DNA of 64,000 nucleotides, taken from positions 173,450-237,449 of the forward strand of contig CANHQT010000001.1 in the NCBI GenBank assembly GCA_947463325.1, read 5' to 3'. The notes beneath the pieces are model-generated. The model made no database searches. It was given only the letters and a program-made list of their open reading frames with translations, and was not told the DNA's origin. A program made the translations under genes and the position numbers. The DNA is from Sphingomonadaceae bacterium (GTDB taxonomy: Bacteria; Pseudomonadota; Alphaproteobacteria; Sphingomonadales; Sphingomonadaceae). Numbering within the stretch: the first letter of the stretch is position 1; each line of letters opens with the position of its first letter. Positions 44,757 through 54,356 of the stretch are shown here, one piece after another.

Positions 44757-45620
44757 TCAGCGTTGCGGCTGGTTGAACTGCGACAGATATCCCTCACCCG
44801 GCGGCAGGACGAAGGTGGTCTGGCCTGCATCTTCCCCGGTGAAGGTCTGCTCATAGGACTGCATCGCGCGATAGAAGGCGTAGAATTGCGGATCCTTGCC
44901 AAAGCTCGCGGCATAGATGCGTGCGGCCGATGCGTCTGCCTCGGCGCGGATGATCTGTGCCTGCTTTTGGCCCTCGGCCTCGATCGAGCGTGCCTCCTGT
45001 TCGCGCGCGGTGCGCATACGGGCAAACACCGAATCGCGTGATGACCCTTCGGGCAGGTCGGCACGATTGATGCGCACATCGATTACCTCGACGCCGTAAC
45101 GCCGCGCCTCACGGGCCAGATCGGTACGGATACCGTCCATCACCTGGCCACGCTCGGGGCTGAGCAGCGCAGCAAAGGTGCGCCGGCCGAGCTCGTTGCG
45201 CAGCGAGGAGGCGAGCAGATTCTGAAGCTGCGTCTGCAGCCGCTGTTCGCTGCGGATCGATTCATACATGCGGCGCACATCGACGATGCGATAGCGGGCA
45301 TAGGCATCAACCTGCATGCGCAGCTGGTCGGTTGAGAGGACCGGCTGGTTTTCAAGCTGCACACGCTGCACGCGCTTGTCGATCAGCTGAACCTGTTCAA
45401 GGAAGGGGATCCGGGCGGTGAGGCCCGCGCCAGTCGCACCAAATCCTTGATTGGGCTGATAGGGATTAATGACCCGCTGGATCTGCCCATAGCGCAGGAC
45501 CAGGCCCTGCTGCGTTTCGGGGATCACCGAAAAGGTCATGGTCGCGAGCACCGCGAGCGCGAGGCCCGCGACGGCGGCGTGCATCGGCTTTGCGATGATG
45601 ATGTCGAGCAGCTTCCTCAC
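44757..45620 (-). CDS. hflC: Protease modulator HflC
   Basis: A 287-residue SPFH-domain protein of the inner membrane which, with HflK, forms a cage around the FtsH protease. It has one N-terminal membrane helix (AAVAGLALAVLATMTFSVIP), the SPFH core QGLVLRYGQIQRV, LSTDQLRMQVDAYARYRI and a long C-terminal helix with AEADASAARIYAASFGKDPQFYAFYR. Its ATG overlaps the hflK stop by four bases. It ends with an ordinary PGEGYLSQF-type tail. Confidence 0.94.
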   Translation of the reverse strand: MRKLLDIIIAKPMHAAVAGLALAVLATMTFSVIPETQQGLVLRYGQIQRVINPYQPNQGFGATGAGLTARIPFLEQVQLIDKRVQRVQLENQPVLSTDQLRMQVDAYARYRIVDVRRMYESIRSEQRLQTQLQNLLASSLRNELGRRTFAALLSPERGQVMDGIRTDLAREARRYGVEVIDVRINRADLPEGSSRDSVFARMRTAREQEARSIEAEGQKQAQIIRAEADASAARIYAASFGKDPQFYAFYRAMQSYEQTFTGEDAGQTTFVLPPGEGYLSQFNQPQR

Positions 45621-46738
45621 GGGCGGCCTCCCTGCGGCTGGGCAGCGGGCGCTGCTGGCGCCGGTTGCGCGCGGCGGCGAACATCGGGGAGCGCCATATA
45701 GGGCGTCACTCCACCTGATTCGACGACGGTCTTTTCCGACTTGGTCAGAATGCGCTCCATGGTTTCGAAATAGAGGCGTCGGCGCGTCACTTCGGGTGCG
45801 AGCCGATATTGTTCGTAAAGGCTGTCAAACTGGGCCGCGTCACCTTCGGCCCGGGCCACGACCTGCGCCGAATAGGCGCGCGCCTGGTTGAGGAAGGATT
45901 CGCTGCGCTGCTTGGCGGCGTTGACCTGGTTGAACGCCTCTTCGACCTCGGCCGGCGGGGCGGATCGACGGATGGCCACACCTTCGATATTCACACCCGC
46001 GCGATAGCTGTTGAGGATGGCCTGCAGACGTTCCTGCACCTGGCCTTCTATCTCGGTCATGCCCGGGCCGATGGCTTGCGCGAGCGTGAAGTTGGCAACG
46101 GTCGAACGCATCGCGCTCTCGGCTGCATCGCGCACCGCGCCTTCCGGATCATCGAGCTGGAACAGGAAACGCTCGGGATCACGCACATTCCAGCGCACGG
46201 TGTAGGCCAGGTTGATGATGTTGGCGTCCCCGGTGAGGACGAAGTTCGCTTCCTGCCCGCCCGGAATGTCGATGGTGCGGATTTCGGTGGTGGAAACCAC
46301 CTGCAGCCGCTCGATCGGGCGCGGGAAGGTGATGTTGATGCCCGGCCCAACAGTGCGCGAATAGCTGCCGAGGCGTGTGACCACGCCTTCTTCGGCCGCG
46401 CCGATCACATGGAAACTAGTGGAAAACACCCACAGGCCGAGAATGCCGGCGCCGATCCACATCCACATTTTCTGCCCGCCGGGCAGCTGCGGCAGCTTGG
46501 GGCCGAACGGCCCGCGCTTCAGCATATCGTCAAGGCCGGTCGGTCGGCGGGGGCCTGATCCGCCACCGGAGCCGCCGCCTCCGCCGCCACCGCCAGCGGG
46601 CGGGAGCCAGGGCGAACCGCCCTTTCCGCCGTCGCCGCCACTGCCGCCGCCGCTGTCGCCGCCGCCCCAGGGGTTGTTGCCATCTGCCATCATGGCCGGC
46701 TGGTCGGATGCCACCGGCGTGCGGGTTTTGCGTGTCAT
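45617..46738 (-). CDS. hflK: Protease modulator HflK
   Basis: A 373-residue partner of HflC. The N terminus is Gly-rich (NNPWGGG and repeated Gly-Gly runs), followed by the membrane helix MWIGAGILGLWVFSTSFHVI, the SPFH domain (EEGVVTRLGSYSRTVGPGIN) and an Ala/Gln-rich helix with VNAAKQRSESFLNQARAYSA. Start choice is uncertain: 46738 gives MTRKTRTPVA, while 46690 or 46693 would begin directly before the Gly-rich part. It is divergent from the Mrp-type gene with 71 bases between. Confidence 0.93.
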   Translation of the reverse strand: MTRKTRTPVASDQPAMMADGNNPWGGGDSGGGSGGDGGKGGSPWLPPAGGGGGGGGSGGGSGPRRPTGLDDMLKRGPFGPKLPQLPGGQKMWMWIGAGILGLWVFSTSFHVIGAAEEGVVTRLGSYSRTVGPGINITFPRPIERLQVVSTTEIRTIDIPGGQEANFVLTGDANIINLAYTVRWNVRDPERFLFQLDDPEGAVRDAAESAMRSTVANFTLAQAIGPGMTEIEGQVQERLQAILNSYRAGVNIEGVAIRRSAPPAEVEEAFNQVNAAKQRSESFLNQARAYSAQVVARAEGDAAQFDSLYEQYRLAPEVTRRRLYFETMERILTKSEKTVVESGGVTPYMALPDVRRRAQPAPAAPAAQPQGGRP

Positions 46739-46809
46739 GCGCCATGTATAGGAACGCGTCGCAACGAAAAACAGTGGCAAACCCACGATTGCGCGATAAC
46801 AGCGCGCAC

Positions 46810-47808
46810 ATGGCACAGAATGGCGATGCACAGGAGCAACAGCGGGCCGCGCTGGATGCGCGCGCGGCGGCGATTTCCGGCAACCGCACAGGCGGATTGC
46901 GCCTCACTGAGGACAGCATCACGCTGACCCTCGATGTCGCGGGCATGGATGCCGACGCGCGCGAACTGCTCGCCGCCGATCTGAGGCGAGAACTTGCCGC
47001 GATGGCGGGTGGCTTGCCGGTGCGTGTGGCGATGATCGCTGCGAAAAAATCGCGCATGTTGATCGCGGTCGGCAGCGGCAAGGGCGGTGTCGGCAAATCC
47101 ACGCTGGCGACCAATGTGGCGCTGGCATTGGGCGCGCTTGGCCTCAAGGTCGGGATGGTTGATGCCGACATTTACGGCCCGTCCCAGCCGCGCTTGCTCG
47201 GGCGGGAGGATGGCCGGCCCGAAGCGCGCGAGGATAAGCTGGTGCCGATGATGAGCCCGCACGGCATTCCGCTGCTGTCGATGGGTCAACTCGCCAAGCC
47301 GGGTCAGGCGATTGCCTGGCGCGGGCCGATGGCGGGCAAGGCGCTTGAACAGCTGGTTGATGCCCATTGGGGCGATACTGACGTGCTGATCGTTGATCTG
47401 CCGCCTGGTACGGGCGACATCCAGATCTCCATGCTGCAGAAATTCCGTCCGGCGGGTGCGCTGATTGTTTCGACGCCACAGGATCTCGCGCTGATCGATG
47501 CCGATCGGGCGATCACCCTGTTCCGTGATGCCGGCGTTCCCATCATCGGCATTGTCGAAAATATGGCGGGCTATGCCTGCCCCCATTGCGGAGAGGTGAG
47601 CGATCCCTTCGGGCAGGGCGGCGCGGAGGCGGAGGCCGCTCGGCTTGCCGTGCCTTTCCTCGGCCGCATTCCGCTCGATCGCTCAATCCGTCTGGCCAGC
47701 GATGCCGGTGTTCCGCCGGTCGTTCAGGGCGGTGATATGGCCGCACCCTTTGCTGATGTGGCTGGGGCGGTTCACAAGTGGATTGTCGATCACAGGAAGG
47801 GAAGCTGA
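46810..47808 (+). CDS. Mrp/ApbC family iron-sulfur carrier ATPase
   Basis: A 332-residue P-loop protein of the Mrp/NBP35 family, which holds a labile [4Fe-4S] cluster and hands it to targets. It has the deviant Walker A GKGGVGKST, DADIYGPSQPRLLG, LIVDLPPGTGDIQISM and the cluster CxxC in GYACPHCGEVS. The short N-terminal domain (about 90 residues) is a reduced MIP18-like region. The ATG at 46810 (MAQNGDAQEQQR) is chosen; upstream in-frame sequence overlaps the hflK side. Confidence 0.92.
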   Translation: MAQNGDAQEQQRAALDARAAAISGNRTGGLRLTEDSITLTLDVAGMDADARELLAADLRRELAAMAGGLPVRVAMIAAKKSRMLIAVGSGKGGVGKSTLATNVALALGALGLKVGMVDADIYGPSQPRLLGREDGRPEAREDKLVPMMSPHGIPLLSMGQLAKPGQAIAWRGPMAGKALEQLVDAHWGDTDVLIVDLPPGTGDIQISMLQKFRPAGALIVSTPQDLALIDADRAITLFRDAGVPIIGIVENMAGYACPHCGEVSDPFGQGGAEAEAARLAVPFLGRIPLDRSIRLASDAGVPPVVQGGDMAAPFADVAGAVHKWIVDHRKGS

Positions 47809-47811
47809 CCC

Positions 47812-48240
47812 ATGCCGCTGACCGCCGACGCCGACATTGCCGCTTTGCTGCGTTCGGTGCGCCGGATTGCGGTGGTCGGGGCCTCGGCCAAGCCGGAACG
47901 GGCCAGCTACGGGGTGATGCGCGCGCTGATCGATCATGGCTATGATGTCGTACCGGTCAATCCGGGGCTGGCCGGCCAGACGATTCATGGTCAGCCGGTG
48001 GTCGCCGCGCTCGCTGATGTCGTGCCGCCGGCCGACATGGTGGACATTTTTCGTGCTTCCGATGCGGCGGGTGCGGTGGTGGATGATGCCATCGCGCATG
48101 GTGCGGCCGCGGTGTGGTTGCAGCTCGGCGTGATCGATGATGCAGCGGCTGCGCGGGCGGAGGCAGCAGGCCTTTCCGTGGTGATGGATCTTTGCCCCAA
48201 AATTGAATTGCGCCGCCTTGGAGTGTCCGGTCCGGCATGA
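47812..48240 (+). CDS. CoA-binding domain protein, YccU-like
   Basis: A 142-residue Rossmann-fold protein resembling the CoA-binding domain of succinyl-CoA synthetase: RRIAVVGASAKPERASYGVM, YDVVPVNPGLAGQTIHGQPV, VDIFRASDAAGAVVDDAI and VMDLCPKIELRRLG. Function unknown; related proteins bind CoA or act in regulation. It is three bases after the Mrp gene and overlaps the next start by four bases (ATGA), so the genes are in one operon. Confidence 0.87.
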   Translation: MPLTADADIAALLRSVRRIAVVGASAKPERASYGVMRALIDHGYDVVPVNPGLAGQTIHGQPVVAALADVVPPADMVDIFRASDAAGAVVDDAIAHGAAAVWLQLGVIDDAAAARAEAAGLSVVMDLCPKIELRRLGVSGPA

Positions 48241-50534
48241 GCGGGATAGAGGGCCTTCGCGAAAAGGTCGGCAGCGGCTGGCATATGCCGCGCCCTGACC
48301 GGCGGACGCTGCTGATCGGCGGCGGCGCGGCGGCCGGGCTTGCGCTCGCATGGGCGGTGTGGCCACGCGATCCCACGGTGGCCGTGCCGATGATGCCGGG
48401 TGAGAACGGCTTCGGCGCCTATCTCAAGATTGCGCGCGATGGCCGGGTGACTGTGCTCGTCCCGCAGGCCGAAACGGGAGAGGGCGATTATACGCTGATC
48501 GCCCATATCGCCGCTGATGAGCTTGGCGCCGACTGGCGCACCATTGCCGTTGAACCCGCGCCTATCGCGCCGGCCTATGCCAACACGCTGCTGCTGGCAA
48601 AGGATGCCGCACTGGCCACACCGCGTTTTGGCGTGCCGGACATTCTGGCGCAGGAAGGCGGGTGGCGGCGCTCGATCCTCGCCGGAACGGTGCCTGCGAT
48701 GCTGTCGGGCGGTTCGACCACGCAGCGGATGTTCGAAACGCCGGTTCGTGAATGCGCCGCAATCGCCCGTGCGCTGCTGTGCATGGCGGCGGCACAGCGC
48801 TGGGATATCTCGTGGGAGGAATGCGAGGCGCAAGGCGGCTTCGTGATCCATGACGGACGGCGCCTTCGCTTTGGTGATCTGGCCGCAGCCGCGGCTGAAC
48901 TTGACCCGCCCTCCACCCCGCCGTTGCGCGCGACCGGTACCGGCCCCCTCTTCGGTGAGGAACTGCCCCGCCTTGATCTGCCGGCGAAGATCGACGGGTC
49001 GATGAATTTCGCGGGGGATATCCGGCTACCGGGGCTGGTCTATGCGGCCATCCGCCAAGGGCCGATCGGCGACACGCGGCTCAAACGCTATGATCTGACA
49101 GCGGCGGCGCGGGTGACGGGGTTTATCACCGCCGTGCGCCATGAACGCTGGGTGGCGGCGGTCGCGACCAACGGCTGGGCGGCGCAGCGCGCGCTTGATG
49201 CGATGGACCCTGTCTTCACCAGCATCGGCCAGCGCGCTGACAGCGCCGTGATCGACCGGCGGCTGAAGGCGGCAGTAGAGGGCTTTGAAGGCACGCGCAT
49301 GGCCGAAACCGGCGATGTTGTGGACGCGTTCGAAGGCCGGCCGGTGTTTGGTGCGGACTATCAGATCGCGCCTGCACTGCACCAACCGCTCGAAACCCGC
49401 ACCGCCACCGCGGCGACCGAGGGCGGGCGCATCCGGCTGTGGGTGGCGACCCAGGCCCCCGGTTTCTGCCGCGCAGCCGTTGCTGCCGCCCTTGATGTTG
49501 CGGAAGCGCAGATTTCGCTGTTCGTCATGCCGGGTGGCGGATCCTTCGGCATCGCGATGGAGCATGAGGTTGCCGTGCAGGCGGCGCTGCTTGCCCGTGT
49601 GCTCGACCGGCCGGTGCAGTTGTGCTGGACGCGCACCGAGGAGATATTGCGCGATCTTCCCCGCCCGCCGGCTCGGGCGCGCGTGCGGGGCAGCCTGTCT
49701 GCCGGTGCCACTATTGATGCGCTGCACATCGCCTTTGCCGCCCCTGCCGCGCGGCACGAATGGCGGGCGCGGCTGACCGGTGAAAAGGCACAGCATGCCA
49801 TGCGCGCGTCTGCCGGCCGGGTCGATGCTGCGGCAGTCGCGGGCGCTGTGCCGCCTTATGTCATTCCCAATCTCGCGGTCGATCATTTGCCGGTCGATAC
49901 CGCGCTGCCCAGTGGCCGTTGGCGCGGGGATGCGGACAGCTACACCGTCTTCGCGATCGAAAGCTTCGTTGATGAAATGGCGGGGGTCGCCGGGGTTGAA
50001 CCGTTCAGCTTCCGCATGGGCATGCTCGGCAATGCGCCGGAACTCGCCCGTTGCCTCCAGTCTGCAACCGCGCTGGGCGGGTGGAGCGGCGGCATTGCTG
50101 GCTCGGGTCAGGGCATTGCCTGCTGCTCGTTAAGGGGCAGCCATATTGCGGTCATGGCGGTTGCGCGGCCGGGCAGCGCCGGCCTGATTGTGGAGCGGCT
50201 GGTTGCCGCGGTCGATGTCGGCCGCGTGCTCAATCCCGGGCTGGTGCGCCAGCAGGTCGAATGCGGCCTCATGTTCGGGCTGGCCGCTGCGGTCGGCGTC
50301 ACCACCCGCTATCGCCGCGGCCTTGCCCAAGCGCGCCGCCTCGCGGAAATCGGCCTGCCCGATCTGGCGCGCAGCCCTGTCATCGATGTCGAAATCCTCG
50401 AAAGCGATCGTGATCCGGGCGGCGTAGAGGAACTCGGCGTGCCGCCAGTGGCGCCTGCGCTTGCCAACGCGCTATATACTGTCACAAGCCAGCGCATCCG
50501 GCGACTGCCGCTCAGCACAAAAGCACTGCCATGA
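48237..50534 (+). CDS. Molybdopterin-binding subunit, xanthine dehydrogenase/IorB-like
   Basis: A 765-residue large subunit of the molybdenum hydroxylase family, closest by pattern to isoquinoline 1-oxidoreductase beta subunit. A Tat-like signal (DRRTLLIGGGAAAGLALAW) indicates export. Cofactor contacts are visible in HQPLETRTATA, QAPGFCRAAVAAAL, VMPGGGSFGIAMEHEV and a C-terminal VEELGVPPVAPALANA in which the catalytic glutamate is kept. No [2Fe-2S] subunit gene is next to it, so its partner must be elsewhere. It is coupled to hemH by ATGA. Confidence 0.86.
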   Translation: MSGIEGLREKVGSGWHMPRPDRRTLLIGGGAAAGLALAWAVWPRDPTVAVPMMPGENGFGAYLKIARDGRVTVLVPQAETGEGDYTLIAHIAADELGADWRTIAVEPAPIAPAYANTLLLAKDAALATPRFGVPDILAQEGGWRRSILAGTVPAMLSGGSTTQRMFETPVRECAAIARALLCMAAAQRWDISWEECEAQGGFVIHDGRRLRFGDLAAAAAELDPPSTPPLRATGTGPLFGEELPRLDLPAKIDGSMNFAGDIRLPGLVYAAIRQGPIGDTRLKRYDLTAAARVTGFITAVRHERWVAAVATNGWAAQRALDAMDPVFTSIGQRADSAVIDRRLKAAVEGFEGTRMAETGDVVDAFEGRPVFGADYQIAPALHQPLETRTATAATEGGRIRLWVATQAPGFCRAAVAAALDVAEAQISLFVMPGGGSFGIAMEHEVAVQAALLARVLDRPVQLCWTRTEEILRDLPRPPARARVRGSLSAGATIDALHIAFAAPAARHEWRARLTGEKAQHAMRASAGRVDAAAVAGAVPPYVIPNLAVDHLPVDTALPSGRWRGDADSYTVFAIESFVDEMAGVAGVEPFSFRMGMLGNAPELARCLQSATALGGWSGGIAGSGQGIACCSLRGSHIAVMAVARPGSAGLIVERLVAAVDVGRVLNPGLVRQQVECGLMFGLAAAVGVTTRYRRGLAQARRLAEIGLPDLARSPVIDVEILESDRDPGGVEELGVPPVAPALANALYTVTSQRIRRLPLSTKALP

Positions 50535-51541
50535 CTCTCCCTCTTCCGATTCCCTCGGATCATCCCCCGGTTGCGCAAAAGCGTGTCGGCGTGATCGTCA
50601 CCAATTTGGGCACACCCGACGCGCCGGAAACCGGCGCTGTCCGGACCTATCTCAAACAGTTTCTGTCCGACCGGCGGGTTGTTGAACTGCCCCCGCTGAT
50701 TTGGCAGCCGATCCTCAGGGCGATCATCCTCAACACAAGGCCGCGCAAATCGGCAGAGGCCTATCGGGAGGTGTGGACGGACAAGGGCTCCCCGCTCGCT
50801 TCGATCACCATCGACCAGGCGGAGGCGCTGCAACAGCGCCTCGGCGACGGGATCATCGTCCGCCATGCCATGCGGTACGGCAAACCGGCGATCGGGGATG
50901 TGCTGGAAGAAATGATGGCTGCTGGCTGTGACCGCATCCTGCTCGCCCCGCTTTACCCCCAATATTGCGGCGCGACGACAGGAACGGCGAATGACGCGGC
51001 CTTCGCGCGGATGGGGGAAATGCGCTGGCAGCCGGCCGTTCGCACGCTGCCGCCCTATTTTGACGATCCGCACCATATTGCCGCCCTGGCGGCCAGTGTG
51101 CGGGCGTCGCTCGCCGCTCTCGATTTCGAGCCGGAGCGCATTCTCGCCAGTTTCCACGGCATGCCGGAACGCACGCTCTATCTCGGCGATCCCTATCACT
51201 GCCAGTGCCGCAAGACGGCGCGGCTTTTGTCAGAGGCGCTGGAAAGGCCGGTGGATGTCAGTTTCCAGTCGCGCTTTGGCCGTGCCAAATGGCTTGATCC
51301 GGCTACCGATGAGGAGCTGGAACGGCTCGCCCATGAAGGGGTGCGCCGCATCGCTGTTGTGGCGCCCGGCTTTTCTGCCGACTGCCTCGAAACGCTTGAG
51401 GAACTTGCCATCCGGGGGCGCGAGCAGTTTGTCGAGGCGGGTGGCAGTGACTTTGCCTATCTGCCCTGCCTCAACACGTCGGAACCGGGGATGACCATGT
51501 TGGAAGCGCTGGTCCGGCGTGAATTGTCAGGCTGGATTTAG
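50531..51541 (+). CDS. hemH: Ferrochelatase
   Basis: Inserts Fe2+ into protoporphyrin IX, the last step of protoheme synthesis. The 336-residue protein has VGVIVTNLGTPDAPETGAVR, the active histidine in LASFHGMPERTL, CQCRKTARLL and the metal-binding glutamate region GFSADCLETLEELA. Length is normal. It starts in the stop of the preceding molybdoenzyme gene and converges on the large GGDEF-EAL gene eight bases away. Confidence 0.95.
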   Translation: MTLPLPIPSDHPPVAQKRVGVIVTNLGTPDAPETGAVRTYLKQFLSDRRVVELPPLIWQPILRAIILNTRPRKSAEAYREVWTDKGSPLASITIDQAEALQQRLGDGIIVRHAMRYGKPAIGDVLEEMMAAGCDRILLAPLYPQYCGATTGTANDAAFARMGEMRWQPAVRTLPPYFDDPHHIAALAASVRASLAALDFEPERILASFHGMPERTLYLGDPYHCQCRKTARLLSEALERPVDVSFQSRFGRAKWLDPATDEELERLAHEGVRRIAVVAPGFSADCLETLEELAIRGREQFVEAGGSDFAYLPCLNTSEPGMTMLEALVRRELSGWI

Positions 51542-51549
51542 GGCCGGCC

Positions 51550-54186
51550 TCAGGCAATCCGCTGCATCTGCTGCTGTCCGGCACTGGCCAGCCAGCCCAG
51601 ATCCATCGTTTCCGCAAAGGTGATGCCGCAGCGGCCGTCTGCCCACCACACGACGCGAACGTCGACCGTTGGCCCGTCCTGGATGGCGATCTGGCCCGCT
51701 GTTCCGGGCATGAGATAGGTTTGCAGTTCGAGCATTGCGCCGGATTCGGAGATGTTGCGCAGCCGGACGCCGATCTGGTTGCCATCGCAGGTCAGCTGCG
51801 CGCGACGCAAGATCGACAGGCGCGGCGCGCGCGCGGTCTTGTGGCCGACTTTGCTCGCGGCCCCTCCGTCGAGGCCCATCTTGTCAGACAGCTCTGATAC
51901 TTCGAGCGGCGGCCCGTAATAGAAGCCTTGGATGTGCGAACAGCCCAGCCGCCGGATCAGTTCGATCTCGTCCTCGGTCTCCGCCCCTTCCGCGGTCGTT
52001 TCCATGCCCAGCGCTTCGGCCAGCGTCACGATGGCCCGGATGATCGCGGCATTCTGATTGTCGCCGCGTGTCGCGCCACGCACAAAGCTCTGGTCAATCT
52101 TGATCTTGTTGAGCGGCGCCCGCTGCAGATAGCCGAGCGATGAATAGCCTGTGCCGAAATCGTCGAGCGCGAGCCTGACACCGATCCGCTTGAGCGTTTC
52201 GAACTGGCGCTCCGCGTTGCTGCGTTCGTCCATGAACACGCCTTCGGTGATCTCGAGCTCGAGCCGTTGCGGGGGCAATCCGGTTTGCGCCAGAACCTGG
52301 GCCACCAGCGTGGGGAAGGCAGGGTTGGCGAACTGTGCGGGCGATACGTTGACCGCCACACGAGCCGGGATGGCCCAGCGTGCCGCCTCTTCGCATGCGC
52401 GGCGCAGCACCCATTCACCGACCCGCTCGATCAGCGAGGATTCCTCGGCGATGGGAATGAATTCGCCTGGTGAGATCGGGCCTTCCACCGGGTGGTTCCA
52501 CCGCAGCAGCGCCTCAAATCCGGTAACCCGTTCGCCGCGGCACGACACGACCGGCTGGTAAACGACACGCAGGCCATTTTTTTCTAGCGCTTCGGCCAGA
52601 TCATTTTCCAGCATGTTACGCCGGTCGGCGGCGGCATGCATCGTGCCGTCGTAAAAGCGATGGACGCCGCGACCTGCGGCCTTGGCTGCATAGAGCGCAA
52701 GGTCGGCGTTGCGGGTCATGTCCATGTCCGTGCGCCCGTCATCGGGGGCAACCGCGATGCCGACGGAAACGCCGATGGAAACTTGGGTCCGTTCGATCAG
52801 ATAGGGCCGCGACACAGATTCGATCAGCGCCTTGGCGATGGCCTCAAGCTGCGACCGGCTGGTGACGCCGGGCAGCACCAGCTTGAACTCGTCTCCGCCC
52901 AGTCGGCCGACATGCCCGTTGCTGCCGATCACGTTGACCAGCCGCTGCGCGACCTGTTTGAGCAGCGCATCGCCGGCCGGATGGCCCAGCGTGTCGTTGA
53001 CATTTTTGAACCGGTCGAGATCGAGCAGGAACAGCGCCGCCGGCCGCGTTGTGCCGCCCTGACCGGTCAATGCCTGCCGCAAAAGATTGCTGATTTCCGC
53101 ACGGTTGACGAGGCCCGTCAGCGCATCAAAGCGGGCGAGGCGCGCCACTTCGGCTTCGGATCGCTTGATTTCGGTGAGGTCGGTGCCCGTGCCGATGAAG
53201 CCGCGCAACTGATCGAAACGGTCATAGACGGGGCGACCGGAAATCGACCACCAACGCTCCTCCGTCGAGGCTGCGCGGATCGACATGTCGGAAAAGGCAG
53301 TCTGGGTCGAAAGGAGGAAGGGGATGGTGCGTTCCCCGACCGGGCCGCTTGCGGTGCCGCCATCTCCGCTTGCCGCAATCATCGCGAGGGGCTTGCCAAT
53401 CAGGTCGGCCGGTTCTTTGCCGAGCGCCTTGGCGATACGCGATGACAGATAGAGGATGCGTCCGCGCCGGTCGGTTTCCCAGAACCACGCCGACCCGCTG
53501 TTCTCCAGTTCGTCGAGCAGGCGCGCTGGCCGGCTCGCTTCCAGTTCGGCGCGCCACAATGACCGCGCCTGGCCAAAATCGGCGCGGGCCGCGGCGACGG
53601 TGACCAGTGCCGTACACAATAGCATCGGGGCGAGGATCGCCAACGCCAGCGTGGCTTGGAGCTCCCAGACGATCACGCCGATCAGGGCCGTCGCAAAGCT
53701 GAGCATGGTTGCCGGGATGCGGCTCAGTGCACCCATCACCACGAAACCGGCGGCGACGATGAACAGCAGGCCGGCCGGGCTGACCCGTGACGACGAAGCG
53801 TCAAGGGCCAGGCTGCCGCACGCCGCGCCAATCACGGCGCAGACAAGGCTGAGGATGAGGACGCGCCTATTCGGCGCGATCTTGCGGGCCGCGCGCACGT
53901 GGAACAGCAGCAGCGGCAACAGGGCGACGACGCAAATCGTTGCGATCATGATCCAGCCGCCGTCGCGCTCAATGACCGGGCCGGCCTGAGGGCTGAGACC
54001 CAGCAGGAGGGAGACAAAGATGGCGGGCCACAGGTTGGCGAAGGCTGCCAGACGTTGGTCCAACGCTTCGCTGTCGAATGTGACGTCACTGGCCTTGAGG
54101 CCAAGCTGCACCAAGAGCCCCGGGTTGCGCGATGATGCGCTGCCCTTCTCGTCTGCCGAATCCGTGATGTCAGGTCGCTTTTTCAT
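51550..54186 (-). CDS. Membrane PAS-GGDEF-EAL-PilZ c-di-GMP protein
   Basis: An 878-residue signalling protein. An N-terminal block of about five membrane helices (residues 50-200) is followed by a PAS domain (230-340), a GGDEF domain with an intact GGDEF motif at 430-434 (RLGGDEFKLVLPG), an EAL domain (about 530-780) with FEALLRWNHPV, ALDDFGTGYSSLGYL and TTAEGAET, and a C-terminal PilZ domain (from LSILRRAQLTCDGNQIG). Both enzymatic motifs look active, so it may make or degrade c-di-GMP, and the PilZ domain could give feedback. Start may be 54186 or 54240. Confidence 0.9.
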   Translation of the reverse strand: MKKRPDITDSADEKGSASSRNPGLLVQLGLKASDVTFDSEALDQRLAAFANLWPAIFVSLLLGLSPQAGPVIERDGGWIMIATICVVALLPLLLFHVRAARKIAPNRRVLILSLVCAVIGAACGSLALDASSSRVSPAGLLFIVAAGFVVMGALSRIPATMLSFATALIGVIVWELQATLALAILAPMLLCTALVTVAAARADFGQARSLWRAELEASRPARLLDELENSGSAWFWETDRRGRILYLSSRIAKALGKEPADLIGKPLAMIAASGDGGTASGPVGERTIPFLLSTQTAFSDMSIRAASTEERWWSISGRPVYDRFDQLRGFIGTGTDLTEIKRSEAEVARLARFDALTGLVNRAEISNLLRQALTGQGGTTRPAALFLLDLDRFKNVNDTLGHPAGDALLKQVAQRLVNVIGSNGHVGRLGGDEFKLVLPGVTSRSQLEAIAKALIESVSRPYLIERTQVSIGVSVGIAVAPDDGRTDMDMTRNADLALYAAKAAGRGVHRFYDGTMHAAADRRNMLENDLAEALEKNGLRVVYQPVVSCRGERVTGFEALLRWNHPVEGPISPGEFIPIAEESSLIERVGEWVLRRACEEAARWAIPARVAVNVSPAQFANPAFPTLVAQVLAQTGLPPQRLELEITEGVFMDERSNAERQFETLKRIGVRLALDDFGTGYSSLGYLQRAPLNKIKIDQSFVRGATRGDNQNAAIIRAIVTLAEALGMETTAEGAETEDEIELIRRLGCSHIQGFYYGPPLEVSELSDKMGLDGGAASKVGHKTARAPRLSILRRAQLTCDGNQIGVRLRNISESGAMLELQTYLMPGTAGQIAIQDGPTVDVRVVWWADGRCGITFAETMDLGWLASAGQQQMQRIA

Positions 54187-54356
54187 GGATGCGTTGCCTA
54201 TCGCAGCAAAATGCAAAGCAAGGCTTAATGCGGCTCGCACTGATGAAAGGCGGCCTGCCTGACGTGGCCGTCAGCTTGCGCGCCATCGCCTCCATGCTAT
54301 CCCTTGGTCATGCAGCGCGTGCGGACTCAGGCACGGCGGCGGATGAGGATCAGGCC

